A stretch of 64,000 nucleotides of DNA from Rhynchopus sp. YZ270_cl-10 (taxonomy: Eukaryota > Euglenozoa > Diplonemea > Diplonemida > Diplonemidae), in assembly GCA_964035575.1 (NCBI GenBank), contig OZ037841.1:248001-312000 (forward strand), read 5' to 3'. A program made the position numbers and the translations under genes. Below the pieces are notes generated by a model, which searched no databases, was not told the origin of the DNA, and was given only the letters and a program-made list of their open reading frames with translations. This document shows positions 10,928 through 21,203 of this stretch, piece after piece. Positions within the stretch are counted from its first letter, which is position 1. The number at the start of each line of letters is the position of its first letter.

Positions 10928-13900
10928 CTAGACACCCTCCGCTTTGTTCTCAGCGGCAATAGGTTCCGTCTCTAAAGCAGGAGTCGCCTTGTTGTCCTTC
11001 TTGCACACCACAAACAATCCAAGCAAGACAATAAGCAGCAAAGCAACACCACCCACGCAGATCCCCACAATAGCACCAACAGGGAAGTCGTCGTCCGTCT
11101 GCGGTGTCGGCGTCAGCAGGGTGCACACCCTCCCCAGCAGGACGTGCCCGGCAGCGCAGTTCAGCGGCACACACACACCGCCAAGAATCACCACAACCTC
11201 CGCACCCGTCACATCCCTGCACTGCAGTGCGTCCATCGACGCAAGCCCAGCCGACTGCACTGTCCCCACCACGTCGTTCGCAGCAGACATCCCCGCCGTC
11301 AGCTCCTCCACCATGTCCAGTGCCGCCACATCCAGCAGCGGCACGTTGTCCATGTGCACAAACACGTTCAGCGACCCACACTCAGTCTCAGTCTCCGACA
11401 CCGTCCCCTGCACAACGCTCTTCACCACCGACGCCAGGCGCCTCCCCTTCCCAGCCCCGTCGTCACAGTCCACGTCCAGTGTCGCACGCACCACATCCGA
11501 CACACGTGTTGCGCTGTCCACGCAGATGTGTGAAACATCCCCGTTCCGCTTGTTCCGTGGCTTGTCGAAACCAGTTCCGCATGTGCACTGGTTCTTGTCT
11601 GTGTCGCATGTGGCTCCCATGTCACCGTACTTCGTACATTCCTCATCAGACACACACCACTTCACTAACGAGGAACGCGGTGAGTCTGTTGCGGGTGCTG
11701 GTGTCACAGGTGCTGCTGTCGGAGGTGCGGGTGTCACAGGTGCTGATGTCACAGGGGCTGCTGTCGGAGGTGACAGTGTGGGAGGTGCATCAGTAGACGG
11801 TGCAAGTGTTGCTGGTGCTCCTGTTCCACTCATGCAGATGTAGTCAAAGTCAAGAGACCCGTTGCCAGTCACGTACCAACCAGAACGGAACTGCACAAGC
11901 ACCGATCCTGCAAAGGTGTAGCTGGTGTCGTTCTTCTCACCAGACTCGTGGAAAGGGAAGCCAGTGATCTCGTCTCCCTCCATTTCGTACACATTCACGT
12001 AGTCTGTGCCAGCAGTTGTGTCGAACGTGTTGAACCTGATCCCAACCCTGCCACCTTCACATGCAATCGACCAACACTCGGTTGACGATGTCTGTGTGCT
12101 CAAGGTGCCACTCCCGTCTGGCAGTGACGTCGTGGTCGGGCAGGATGGTGTGAAGTTGAAGGCAGCAGGGTTGCTCATCGAGATCTGAGGTGCTGCCATG
12201 TTGCATCCCCACGAGTACTGGAAGCCTCCACACCCACCACGGTAGCAGTTTCTGCCCTGAGCAAGGAAGGACACGTTCCCGTCAGCTGTGAACCTTGTGG
12301 TTCCGAAGTGTGGGCCGTACGCAGTTGTGTAAAACACCTGTTCATCCTCGTTGTTCACAGAGAAGTTTCCAACGTAGAACAGCTGGTAGTTCATCTCAAG
12401 TGTTCCGTCGCAGAAAATGGTGTTCACCAGTGGTGTGTAGAAGTAGTCGTAGCCCAGGTTAGGTGTCACTGTGGCACTGTCAGGAGCTGAGTTGCTAGCA
12501 TCATGAGTGGTGTGAGCAGCATCAATCTCAGGTGCATCCATCCCACAACCCCAAGAGAACTCCACAGAGCTGCTGCAGTCGCCACCCACACACGAATCCA
12601 CGGCTGCTGTCAGCTTCACATCCCAGTATGCGTTGAACGTCACAGAGTTGTAATGTGCGTCTGTCCTCAATGTAGTTGTTGTCCCGTTCTCAACCACAAA
12701 CTTCCCATCAAAGCTGGGGTTGTACGTGATCTGAAGTCTGCCAACACAGCTCAGGGTCCAGCACGTCTCTGAACCTGGAGAAAGCAAAGTGTCCAGAGAC
12801 CCAGACAGCGCACTCAGGGTCGTGCATGGTCCAGCAGATGACGGTGTTGGTGTGATGGGAACAACCGGGGGTACTGGGGTAGGTTCTACACCACCGACGC
12901 AGACGTAGTCAAACTCCAGTGTCTTCCCCATGGCTGTGTACCAGCTAAAAACGTAGAACTGCAAGATGACAGTCCCCGAAAAGCTGTGAGTGACATCCTG
13001 CACCTCACCTGACTCGTGAAACGCAAACTCAGCCACCTTACCATCAACCATCTCGTACACATTCATGTAGTTCTTGTCCAAACGTGTATTGAAGTATGTG
13101 AACGTGATGTCAACTCTGCCTTGGTTGCACGCAATCTCCCAACACTCAGTTCCCGTCGTATTTGTGCTGACACTGCCTGCAAGACCCAGTGTGTTGTGTG
13201 TTCCGCACGACGGTTCGAACGTGTAAGGACGCAGGTTGCCGTTGCCCAATGCTGGTGCGGCCTCATTGCACCCCCACGAGTATCTGAAGTATCCACAGGT
13301 ACCACCTCGGATGCACAGTGTAGTACCTCTTGCAAAGAAGGTCACGTTCCCGTCTGCCTCGAACCTCGTCGTGCCGGCGTGTGGACCGAACATGTTTACA
13401 CGAGCAATCTCCGTGTCGTTGGTGGTGACCCAGAAACTGCCATATTTAAGGAAGGTGTAGCTGAGCTCAACAGTGCCGTGGCAAGTCATGGTGTTGTTGT
13501 ATGGTGGGTCGTAGAAGTTATAGAAATACGGCGACAGTGTTGCATTTGTGGCAACTTCACCTGAACGGGGAACGATCTCGGGCACATCAATCTCAGGTGC
13601 ATCCATCCCACAACCCCAAGAGAACTCCACAGAGCTGTTGCAGTCGCCACTCACACACGCATCCACAGTTGCTGTCAGCACGACATCCCAGTGTGCACCG
13701 AAAGCAGAGCGAGTGTACTGTGCTTTCGAACGGACGGCTGTGTAGGTACCGTTTTGCACCACAACCTCACCCTCGTAGTTGGGGTTGAATACAATCTCAA
13801 ACACTCCAACACACTGCACAGTCCAGCATGTCACTGCACCTGTTGGGAGCGACGTGTCCACAGTCCCAGACAGCGCACTCAGGTTCGTGCATGGTCCATC

Positions 13901-15013
13901 ATATGCCGGTGTTGATGTGATGGGCGCAGGCGGAGGTGCGAGTGTGGGGGGCGTCGAGGTGGGTTCGACACCACCGACGCAGACGTAGTCAAACTCCAGT
14001 GTCTTCCCCATGGCTGTGTACCAGCTGAAAACGTAGAACTGCAAGATGACAGTCCCCGAAAAGCTGTGAGTGACATCCTGCACCTCACCTGACTCGTGAA
14101 ACGCAAACTCAGCCACCTTACCATCAACCATCTCGTACACATTCATGTAGTTCTTGTCCAAACGTGTATTGAAGTATGTGAACGTGATGTCAACTCTGCC
14201 TTGGTTGCACGCAATCTCCCAACACTCAGTCCCTGTCGTATTTGTGCTGACACTGCCTGCAAGACCCAGTGTGTTGTGTGTTCCGCACGCCGGTTCGAAC
14301 GTGTAAGGACGCAGGTTGCCGTTGCCCAACGCTGGTGCGGCCTCATTGCACCCCCACGAGTATCTGAAGTATCCACAGGTACCACCCCGGATGCACAGCG
14401 TCGTACCTATGGCAAAGAAGGTCACGTTCCCGTCTGCCTCGAACCTCGTCGTGCCGGCGTGTGGACCGAACATGTTTACACGAGCAATCTCCGTGTCGTT
14501 GGTGGTGACCCAGAAACTGCCATATTTAAGGAAGGTGTAGCTGAGCTCAACAGTGCCGTGGCAAGTCATGGTGTTGTTGTATGGTGGGTCGTAGAAGTTA
14601 TAGAAATACGGCGACAGTGTTGCATTTGTGGCAACTTCACCTGAACGGGGAACGATCTCGGGCACATCAATCTCAGGTGCATCCATCCCACAACCCCAAG
14701 AGAACTCCACAGAGCTGTTGCAGTCGCCACTCACACACGCATCCACAGTTGCTGTCAGCACGACATCCCAGTGTGCACCGAAAGCAGAGCGAGTGTACTG
14801 TGCTTTCGAGCGGACGGCTGTGTAGGTACCGTTTTGCACCACAACCTCACCCTCGTAGTTGGGGTTGAACACAATCTCAAACACTCCAACACACTGCACA
14901 GTCCAGCATGTCACTGCACCTGTTGGAAGCGACGTGTTCACAGTCCCAGACAGCGCACTCAGGTTCGTGCATGGTCCATCATATGCCGGTGTTGGTGACA
15001 AAGTATTGATTCC
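10928..15013 (-). CDS. Gene 3: CUB-like repeat membrane protein, first exon missing
   Basis: About 1361 residues from 15013 to a TAG at 10928. Three A-B-C units start near 14960, 13890 and 12800. A Pro/Thr/Ala linker follows, then a cysteine module (C-V-S-D-E-E-C ... C-T-C-G-T-G-F), a SEA-sized segment with G-K-G-R-R-L-A-S-V, a second cysteine stub, the helix [13 protein letters not shown] and the tail ending A-E-N-K-A-E-G-V. The frame is open upstream to 15391 but has no ATG and no signal peptide there. At 15014 the minus strand reads CTCCTTTTCTCAG, a good splice acceptor, so coding probably starts here in phase 0 from an exon I cannot find. tRNA-like sequence fills the place where the leader should be. 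The gene may be 5'-truncated. Confidence 0.75.
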   Translation of the reverse strand, partial: GINTLSPTPAYDGPCTNLSALSGTVNTSLPTGAVTCWTVQCVGVFEIVFNPNYEGEVVVQNGTYTAVRSKAQYTRSAFGAHWDVVLTATVDACVSGDCNSSVEFSWGCGMDAPEIDVPEIVPRSGEVATNATLSPYFYNFYDPPYNNTMTCHGTVELSYTFLKYGSFWVTTNDTEIARVNMFGPHAGTTRFEADGNVTFFAIGTTLCIRGGTCGYFRYSWGCNEAAPALGNGNLRPYTFEPACGTHNTLGLAGSVSTNTTGTECWEIACNQGRVDITFTYFNTRLDKNYMNVYEMVDGKVAEFAFHESGEVQDVTHSFSGTVILQFYVFSWYTAMGKTLEFDYVCVGGVEPTSTPPTLAPPPAPITSTPAYDGPCTNLSALSGTVDTSLPTGAVTCWTVQCVGVFEIVFNPNYEGEVVVQNGTYTAVRSKAQYTRSAFGAHWDVVLTATVDACVSGDCNSSVEFSWGCGMDAPEIDVPEIVPRSGEVATNATLSPYFYNFYDPPYNNTMTCHGTVELSYTFLKYGSFWVTTNDTEIARVNMFGPHAGTTRFEADGNVTFFARGTTLCIRGGTCGYFRYSWGCNEAAPALGNGNLRPYTFEPSCGTHNTLGLAGSVSTNTTGTECWEIACNQGRVDITFTYFNTRLDKNYMNVYEMVDGKVAEFAFHESGEVQDVTHSFSGTVILQFYVFSWYTAMGKTLEFDYVCVGGVEPTPVPPVVPITPTPSSAGPCTTLSALSGSLDTLLSPGSETCWTLSCVGRLQITYNPSFDGKFVVENGTTTTLRTDAHYNSVTFNAYWDVKLTAAVDSCVGGDCSSSVEFSWGCGMDAPEIDAAHTTHDASNSAPDSATVTPNLGYDYFYTPLVNTIFCDGTLEMNYQLFYVGNFSVNNEDEQVFYTTAYGPHFGTTRFTADGNVSFLAQGRNCYRGGCGGFQYSWGCNMAAPQISMSNPAAFNFTPSCPTTTSLPDGSGTLSTQTSSTECWSIACEGGRVGIRFNTFDTTAGTDYVNVYEMEGDEITGFPFHESGEKNDTSYTFAGSVLVQFRSGWYVTGNGSLDFDYICMSGTGAPATLAPSTDAPPTLSPPTAAPVTSAPVTPAPPTAAPVTPAPATDSPRSSLVKWCVSDEECTKYGDMGATCDTDKNQCTCGTGFDKPRNKRNGDVSHICVDSATRVSDVVRATLDVDCDDGAGKGRRLASVVKSVVQGTVSETETECGSLNVFVHMDNVPLLDVAALDMVEELTAGMSAANDVVGTVQSAGLASMDALQCRDVTGAEVVVILGGVCVPLNCAAGHVLLGRVCTLLTPTPQTDDDFPVGAIVGICVGGVALLLIVLLGLFVVCKKDNKATPALETEPIAAENKAEGV

Positions 15014-15034
15014 CTGAGAAAAGGAGAACTGTTT

Positions 15035-15371
15035 CTTCCAGGGTTTGAACCTGAGACCGCACTGGTCATCCAAACATTTTATACATCTTGTAGTACGTAG
15101 ATTTTCCAAATTCGTGTATCTGGTAATCAACACTTGGTAAGGTGATTTGGCTGAGTGGTCACCGCGGTGGATATTTGGGAGTATTTCGTGCGCTGTGTGG
15201 TTCAAACCCCACAGACAAAATACACAATGTCCTCTACCAGTCCCATTGACGTGGACCGAGAGGAGGTGATCGACCTCGACGAGGTGATTGACGTGGATGC
15301 GGTGGATGCGCCAGCGGAGGGAGTGCGCTGGTGAGTGCTCTGCACACCTGGTCGCTGGGTCGATCCCCAGC
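15035..15371. other. Cluster of tRNA-like (pol III box) sequences, possible SINE remnants
   Basis: Three pieces. 15141-15214 (+) has an A-box-like TGGCTGAGTGGTC and a B-box-like GGTTCAAACCC with the spacing of a long-variable-arm tRNA (Ser/Leu type), but no acceptor stem pairs. 15035-15055 (-) reads CAGGTTCAAACCCTG with a 5-bp T stem and a 7-base loop. 15331-15371 (+) reads GTGCTCTGCAC followed by a T-arm-like CTGGGTCGATCCCCAG. None folds into a full tRNA by eye, so tRNA-derived SINE or tRNA pseudogene is more likely than a working tRNA. Confidence 0.45.
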
Positions 15372-15514
15372 ACATCAGAGACCACTGGCACATGGTACAG
15401 CCGGCCCAGGTGCGCAAGGGGACTACTGGTTGGTGAGGAACATTTAAAGTGCGGTGTAGGTTGAAGGACGAGTGTAGCAGTTCATTACATCATGTGCCAC
15501 TTCATGAGTTATAA

Positions 15515-15720
15515 AGAGCCCTTGAGGAAGAACACCAATGCACGTACGGAAATGGAAAGTTCAAATGCCTCTTTTTTGTGTGGGCAAGACGGAACCAGCA
15601 AAAGAACAGAGCATGTGGACGGAACATGAATACATAGCATAATTGAAAGGGGCAACAAGAGGTGGGGTAAATGCATAAAATGTTTTCCCCCACGACGGTG
15701 TATTTTAACACAGAACAGTG
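15515..15720. repeat. Upstream-region repeat shared with 4150-4350
   Basis: Diverged copy of the block at 4150-4350. It lies 0.5-0.7 kb upstream of the open frame of gene 3. The first bases of cassette R1 (TGACAAAAACATAGCACAC) recur just beyond it at 15782. It suggests that the original 5' flank of gene 3 is still present although its first exon is not. Confidence 0.5.
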
Positions 15721-15807
15721 AACATACACGTCAGTAATGGGGCATGAACATACAGGAATCTCGAATTCGAAAAGAAACCCCTGACAAAAACATAGCACAC
15801 ACCACAC

Positions 15808-17015
15808 CGTCCTGAAAAGAGAGCAAATAGAAGGAGTACGCTTTGCAGAAGATGTCAGAATCTTTTTCTATTTTAAGATTACATACAATGCTGAAAGGCA
15901 AATGAACACCGTACCCCAACTCCCTTCCTTCTATTCTGGGGCGGGTTGGAACAGAGCCACACTCCGACAGGTCGAGGTGTGCGCGCTTCACAACCTCTCC
16001 CTTTTGTCTGTATTGTCTTTATTGGTTTATTGCGGGGGGGGTGGGGAAACACAAGGAAAAATGGAAAAGCGATTTCAATTTTGTTTTGGGGGGGGGGGGG
16101 GTTTGTTTGCATCTGTACAAAAGGCCTTTTGTACAAATATGATCATCATGGGGTGGGTTCTGCTAAGAGAGTTCTTTTGTTCACTAATAGGCATTGAGAA
16201 AACACGGTACGGTGTTGCGTTCATTGAACGAAAAGAAAACTGGACACAGTTACTGTACCCATATTGCCCATATCCTGTTTTTTGGGGTGCCCATATTAGC
16301 AGCTGCCCATATGGGCGTTCCATCTATGACAGTACGTACGCTAGGTATGCAAATAAAAAAGTTGTTTGTAATATGCCAATAGCTCCGCTTCGCATATTTT
16401 TAGGGCATTAATTGTAAGTTTTCAGACTTCTGTTTTAAATTGCTGTCATTAAGTAGGGTAATGAGTTAGAACACTCCTGGTACGGATTGGAAGAGACCTT
16501 ACCGGAAGCCGGGAACCCTCCCTGGCTAGGGCAATGATGAAACTTCAATCTTAAGTCCACACCCACTTGGCGTCCGCTTTGGCATGCGTCTGTAAGGACA
16601 GCCTTGACTGATACTTTCTGTATTAGCACACAGTTCACGGTACTCAGCTACCTGAGTACAAAGAATATATGCTTGACCTGAAATACAACAGCCCGCTCGT
16701 GACCGTGTACCTTGGCACATGACCTGTGCATTGGGTGGACCTCTCCATTTCGTGGTTTGCATCTGATAAAAAATACACGAAAGAAACATGGGGGAAACGA
16801 GAAAGAATAATAAATGCAAAGTTGTGAGGCAAACCGTACTACATAGGAGAACCGGGAAGCGACGATAAGAAACCAAAGACCGAGGTCTTTTTTATTTTTG
16901 AAAACAGCCTTTCCCAACGTCGCACCTGATTCTGAAAATAGGTGCATTTTTTCGAAATTTTTTGTTGGGATTTCGCGGACACAAACTGAATTTTCCCACA
17001 CTCAGCAAAATTAGT
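15808..17015. other. Intergenic DNA, no gene recognised
   Basis: AT-rich with G tracts at 16034 and 16088. A perfect 20-bp palindrome (GTACAAAAGGCCTTTTGTAC) lies at about 16115-16134. Around 16480-16640 base composition is more even and an ATGATGA box is followed by a CTGA box, a weak resemblance to a C/D snoRNA that I would not call. No coding frame is convincing. Confidence 0.4.
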
Positions 17016-17017
17016 TA

Positions 17018-17466
17018 CAGTTGGACAAGAAACTTGGCGACCAAAAAAATTGGCGACCAAATAACTTGGCGACCAAATAATATTGGCGGATTTTGGGGGT
17101 TTTCTTGTAATTGGCGACTTTTTTGGTCGCCAATATTACTTGGTAGGACAGTGGTTCTTAGTAACATTGGTTGGGAAGTAGCTTTTTTCGCAATTTTTGG
17201 TAAAGTTTTTGTGCCTCCCTTCGACTCACCATGTGTATTCTTGGGTGGCGTGCGTGAGTGCGTGGCGCGGAGCTAATGTTCGACTTTCTTGAAAGATACG
17301 CTGCACCTGGTGCACTGAAGGGGCACCTTTTTTGTACTTGTGACTATTGTATCAATAAGAACCGCTTTCCCACCAAATAACTTGGCGACCAAAAAATATT
17401 GGCGGATTTTGGAGGTTTTCTTGCAATTGGCGACTTTTTTGGTCGCCAATATTACTTGTCCAACTG
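17018..17466. mobile_element. Tc1/mariner-like MITE, TA-flanked, 449 bp
   Basis: Termini CAGTTGGACAAG and CTTGTCCAACTG form inverted repeats bounded by TA on both sides (17016-17017 and 17467-17468), the signature of Tc1/mariner insertion. Inside are repeated TTGGCGACCAAA / TTTGGTCGCCAA motifs, and a subterminal block of about 90 bp appears twice (17060-17150 and 17372-17466). No transposase. A shorter relative lies at 61854-61966. Confidence 0.7.
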
Positions 17467-17468
17467 TA

Positions 17469-18791
17469 CGTTGCATTTCTTGGCTAAAACAGGCAAAAAA
17501 ATTTTGATGCGCGATTTCATACCCAAAAATCGCACACCGGGAACGGCTGTTCGCAATACCAGTGGGTAGCATAGTTACCTCACGTTGACACATCGTGAGA
17601 TCATCCACCTTCAACTGGTTTATTTTTTCTTTTTTGTAGCTTTTTTTTCCCTCCCTCCCGTTACATAGTCGACTTCGACAGTTCATGTAAAATGGAATGA
17701 AAAAAGAATGGACAGACAACCGTTTTGGAAATATTGTTATTTTTTTTTTTTAACTTTTTAGATAAATAGTTGAATTCGTGTTGCCACCTGTAGGAGACTC
17801 TTTGCGCTTTGCTTGTTGCTCAAAAGACTCTAAAACGGGGAGAGGAAAAATAAGGTTGTTTGTTGTTCGCTTCCACAAAACAAAAGAAGTCGAAAGATGA
17901 GTGTGCCTTGAATGTGCACATATTAAAAACAAAAGAACTCATATTCTATTCGCAACGAAAATCTTGAATTCCACAACCAAAGGCGCTGATGATGCACCAT
18001 ACTGCCGGTGCAGGACAAGCCTACCTTGGGAGGACTACGTCACCACGGGAACCCTGGAGGACTTGTATCAGGGAGGTCCACCAGGTCACAAACGTTGTGA
18101 ATTGCACAAGAAATCATTGCAGAAATAAAAAGTCTGGAATAGGCATAGGTCCTTATGCATATCGTTACCTTCACAGTGCCACGCATGAAGTGACACACAA
18201 GTGCCGAGCAAAGCTATTGTCCCCACAGAGCAAAAGGTTTCCGTATCATTTGTGGTATGTTGTGCTTGTTTTGAAAAGTTAAAAACAACCACCATACGCT
18301 TGTCAGGCAACTCAGATCACACCAAAAAAAAATGGGGGCGCACACACCACATTGAGACGTTAACGAAAAGATAAGAAGAACAAACACGCCACACTCAACA
18401 TTCACAATTTGTTGTAAAATAACAACAGCGGAGATAGGTGATGCAGACACTTGCGTGGCTGCCGGTTTCAGGTTTTCAAAAAAAAAAAATCTTCTTGGGG
18501 GGTACGTTACTTTACTTGCACTTTATAACTCGGATAGTGGCAGCCGACAGCCACGATTAAATCGCAGCTTCAAACTGAATCAAAAAGAAAACGTAAAGCC
18601 ACGGAGGCACTTCAGAACATACTGTCACGTGAGGAAGACTGACCAAGAAGGGAAGGGAAAGGGTTCTAAAACAAAACTGAATTATTCATCAACATAACGC
18701 CCCACAACTCCAGCACCAGTCAAACTCATTCAAGCATTGCGAAACTGGTGAATGAAGCCCTTCACAGTCGTGAGAAAAACTACCACCCTCT
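17469..18791. other. Intergenic DNA, no gene recognised
   Basis: Mostly AT-rich. 17820-17880 repeats the sequence at 8855-8910 (GGTTGTTTGTTGTT region). 17892-17925 is an imperfect member of the AGATG...CATCT stem-loop family. The patch at 17985-18130 has coding-like composition but only short frames and no recognisable domain. Confidence 0.4.
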
Positions 18792-20840
18792 TCACTGCAC
18801 TTGCAGATCTTCACGCAATGCTGCACCAGGCTCCTTCCTCTGTGTGATGGGTGTGTGGGCGCGTAACAGTGTCCTATCCATGCTGCATACCTTAATCAAT
18901 CTACGCACAACCACAGCAATGATAACCAGCAAAACAACAACACCCACGCAGATCCCCACAATAGCGCCAACAGGAAGGCCATCGTCACCCCCAGGGGTCA
19001 GAGTGGGAACCGGTGTCCCCGTTCCACTCATACAGATGTAGTCAAAGTCAAGAGAGCTGTTCCCTGTGGAATACCAACCAGTACTGAACTGCACAAGCAC
19101 CGATCCTGCAAAGGTGTAGCTGGTGTCGTTCTTCTCACCAGACTCGTGGAAAGGGAAGCCAGTGATCTCGTCTCCCTCCATTTCGTACACATTCACGTAG
19201 TCTGTGCCAGCAGTTGTGTCAAAATCGTTGAACCTGATCCCAGCCCTGCCACCTTCACATGCAATCTCCCAACACTCCGTCCCATCTGTTCCGTTCAAAC
19301 TCACAGTACCGGAAGTGTCGAGACTGGTGTTGCGTGGACACGATGGTGCGAAGTAGTAGGGAGCAGGGTTGGGGTCTGACAGCTTCGGTGCTGCCATGTT
19401 GCATCCCCACGAGTACTGTGTGCCCCAACACCCACCACGGTAGCAGATTCTGCCCTGCAGAAGGAAGGACACGTTCCCGTCTGCTTTGAACTGCGTTGTG
19501 CCGAAGTGCGGGCCGTACGCATTTGAGTAGAACACTTGTGTGTCCCACTTGTTCACCCAGAAGTCTCCAGGGAAGAACAACTGGTAGTTCAGCTCAAGCC
19601 TACCTTTGCAGGAAATGGTGTTCACCAGTGGTGTGTCATAGTGGTCGTAGCCAATGTCGGGGTAAAGCTGTCCACTGAAGCGTTTGCGGTCAACGTCATC
19701 AGCATCATCAGTGGTGTCAGCAGCAGCAATCGCAGGAGCATCCACAGCACAACCCCACGAGAACTCAACACGGTTCCCACAGTCGCTGTTCCCACAACCG
19801 TTCACAGCTGCTGTCAGCTTCACATCCCAGTATGCGTTGAACGTCACAGAGTTGTAATGTGCGTCTGTCCTCAATGTAGTTGTTGTCCCGTTCTCAACCA
19901 CAAACTGGCCATCAAACTTGGGGTTGTACGTGATCTGAAGTCTGCCAACACAGCTCAGGGTCCAGCACGTCTCTGCACCTGATGGCAGTGACGTGCCCAC
20001 AGTCCCAGACAGCGCACTCAGGGTCGTGCATGGTCCAGCAGATGTCGGTGTTGGTGTGATGGGTGTGATCGGAGGTGACGGTGTGGACGGTGTTGGCGAG
20101 GGTGTCTGTGGCGGGGCCGGTGGCGGCGCATGTGTGGGAACGTACTTCGGGTTCTCGGTGGCAGTGATAGCAGGAGCTGCCATGTTGCATCCCCACGTGT
20201 ACTGGAAGCCTCCACACCCACCACGGTAGCAGAACCTCCCGTACGCAACAAAGGACACGTTGCCTGTAGCACTGAACTGTGTGGTGCCGTAGTGCGGGCC
20301 GTACGCGTCCGTCGCAAACACGTCCTTCCCTCCCGTTTCAGCAGAGAAGTTGCCGACGTAGAACATCTGATACTTCATCTCCACTGTCCCGTGGCACGTG
20401 ATTGTGTTCACCAGAGGTGTGTAGAGGTGGTTATAGCCCAGGTTTGGGTTCACAAGGTCAGATGAGGTGGGCGAGCCGCTCACGTCAGGTGTGGCCATGT
20501 GTGGTGCGTCCGTCAGACAGCCCCACGCAAACTGCAGCGAGTGGCAGCCGCTTCCTGCACAGTCGTCCGTCACCTCGGCAGTGAGCCGCACTGTTTCAAA
20601 GGCGTGGAAGCGCACCCTGCCAAACGCAGGCTCGCTCCGCAGCACTTCCTTCGACGCGTTCGTGAGCACCACGTTCCCGGTGAAGGTCCCGTTGTACACA
20701 ATCTCCATGCGCCCTGTGCAGGTCAGCTCCCAGCACGCCTCACCCACAGCTTGCGGCACTTGCACATCCAACATCCCAGTCTGGTCCAGCAGCTGCGAGC
20801 ATGCCTGCAGCGCAAGCACAGGCACCAAGAGGGGAAGCAT
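18792..20840 (-). CDS. Gene 4: CUB-like repeat membrane protein, likely 51-nt intron
   Basis: ATG at 20840 opens [15 protein letters not shown], a signal peptide shared with genes 5-7. Order: a divergent A-B pair (begins Q-L-L-D-Q-T-G-M-L-D), a Pro-rich linker, one full A-B-C unit, then G-G-D-D-G-L-P-V, the transmembrane helix and a basic tail. The frame can be read without a break to 18792 (682 residues). However, 18840-18890 is a good 51-nt intron (donor GTATGC, acceptor CACACAG, phase 0, no stop inside) placed exactly 17 residues after G-I-C-V-G, the same position as the intron of gene 7. Spliced, exons are 18891-20840 and 18792-18839 and the protein has 665 residues ending R-K-E-P-G-A-A-L-R-E-D-L-Q-V-Q. 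It lacks the EGF-like module of genes 3 and 5-7. The first 1.8 kb nearly duplicates gene 7. Confidence 0.85.
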   Translation of the reverse strand: MLPLLVPVLALQACSQLLDQTGMLDVQVPQAVGEACWELTCTGRMEIVYNGTFTGNVVLTNASKEVLRSEPAFGRVRFHAFETVRLTAEVTDDCAGSGCHSLQFAWGCLTDAPHMATPDVSGSPTSSDLVNPNLGYNHLYTPLVNTITCHGTVEMKYQMFYVGNFSAETGGKDVFATDAYGPHYGTTQFSATGNVSFVAYGRFCYRGGCGGFQYTWGCNMAAPAITATENPKYVPTHAPPPAPPQTPSPTPSTPSPPITPITPTPTSAGPCTTLSALSGTVGTSLPSGAETCWTLSCVGRLQITYNPKFDGQFVVENGTTTTLRTDAHYNSVTFNAYWDVKLTAAVNGCGNSDCGNRVEFSWGCAVDAPAIAAADTTDDADDVDRKRFSGQLYPDIGYDHYDTPLVNTISCKGRLELNYQLFFPGDFWVNKWDTQVFYSNAYGPHFGTTQFKADGNVSFLLQGRICYRGGCWGTQYSWGCNMAAPKLSDPNPAPYYFAPSCPRNTSLDTSGTVSLNGTDGTECWEIACEGGRAGIRFNDFDTTAGTDYVNVYEMEGDEITGFPFHESGEKNDTSYTFAGSVLVQFSTGWYSTGNSSLDFDYICMSGTGTPVPTLTPGGDDGLPVGAIVGICVGVVVLLVIIAVVVRRLIKVCSMDRTLLRAHTPITQRKEPGAALREDLQVQ

Positions 20841-21130
20841 ATGTAACAAGAGTGTCTCTGGTGTTGGGTGTGGTGTGCACTACAGGCGGACGAACAGGGC
20901 TGGGGTGGAAGAATGATTTCAGTATTGGTAATTGTCCTTTTTTCATATTCTCTTTTTTTCTCGGTTTAGTCAGATGCACTGTGAAGACATGCTCTCACCA
21001 GATTTAAGCTTTGTATCTCACGTGTGTGGTGAACACCCGCAAGACGCGCTTTGCAATCTGGGTGGAACACTATTTGTTAGCATATTTAATTCAAGTACAT
21101 ATGTTGCACCAGGAAAGAGACGTGGCGCTC
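20841..21130 (-). promoter_or_regulatory. Shared upstream region of genes 4 and 5 (copy 1)
   Basis: About 290 bp directly upstream of gene 4, nearly identical to 24854-25143 upstream of gene 5 at a constant offset of 4013 bp. The first 40 bp are also shared with genes 6 and 7. It probably contains the promoter and 5' UTR, but I see no box I can name with confidence. Confidence 0.5.
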
Positions 21131-21203
21131 AAGTCTCACTATTGAGCAGGGTGCCCATACTAGCAATGCAAGTGTCACAAACACAAAACAACAAAACAAA
21201 TAA

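Noticed and set aside
10944-11843. 299-codon plus-strand frame opposite gene 3, and similar ones opposite the other family members
   Set aside because: The same antisense frames recur wherever the cysteine module recurs, have no family features, and follow from the codon use of the real minus-strand gene.
15141-15214. Functional tRNA-Ser/Leu gene
   Set aside because: A and B boxes are good, but the acceptor stem does not pair and the T loop has an extra base.
15228-15334. Plus-strand acidic mini-frame (MSSTSPIDVDREEVIDLDEV...)
   Set aside because: Short, between tRNA-like arms, no partner exon found; a first exon ending at a GTGAGT donor is possible but unsupported.
16480-16640. C/D snoRNA-like sequence
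   Set aside because: ATGATGA and CTGA boxes are present, but there is no terminal stem and the spacing is long; chance is likely in this much DNA.
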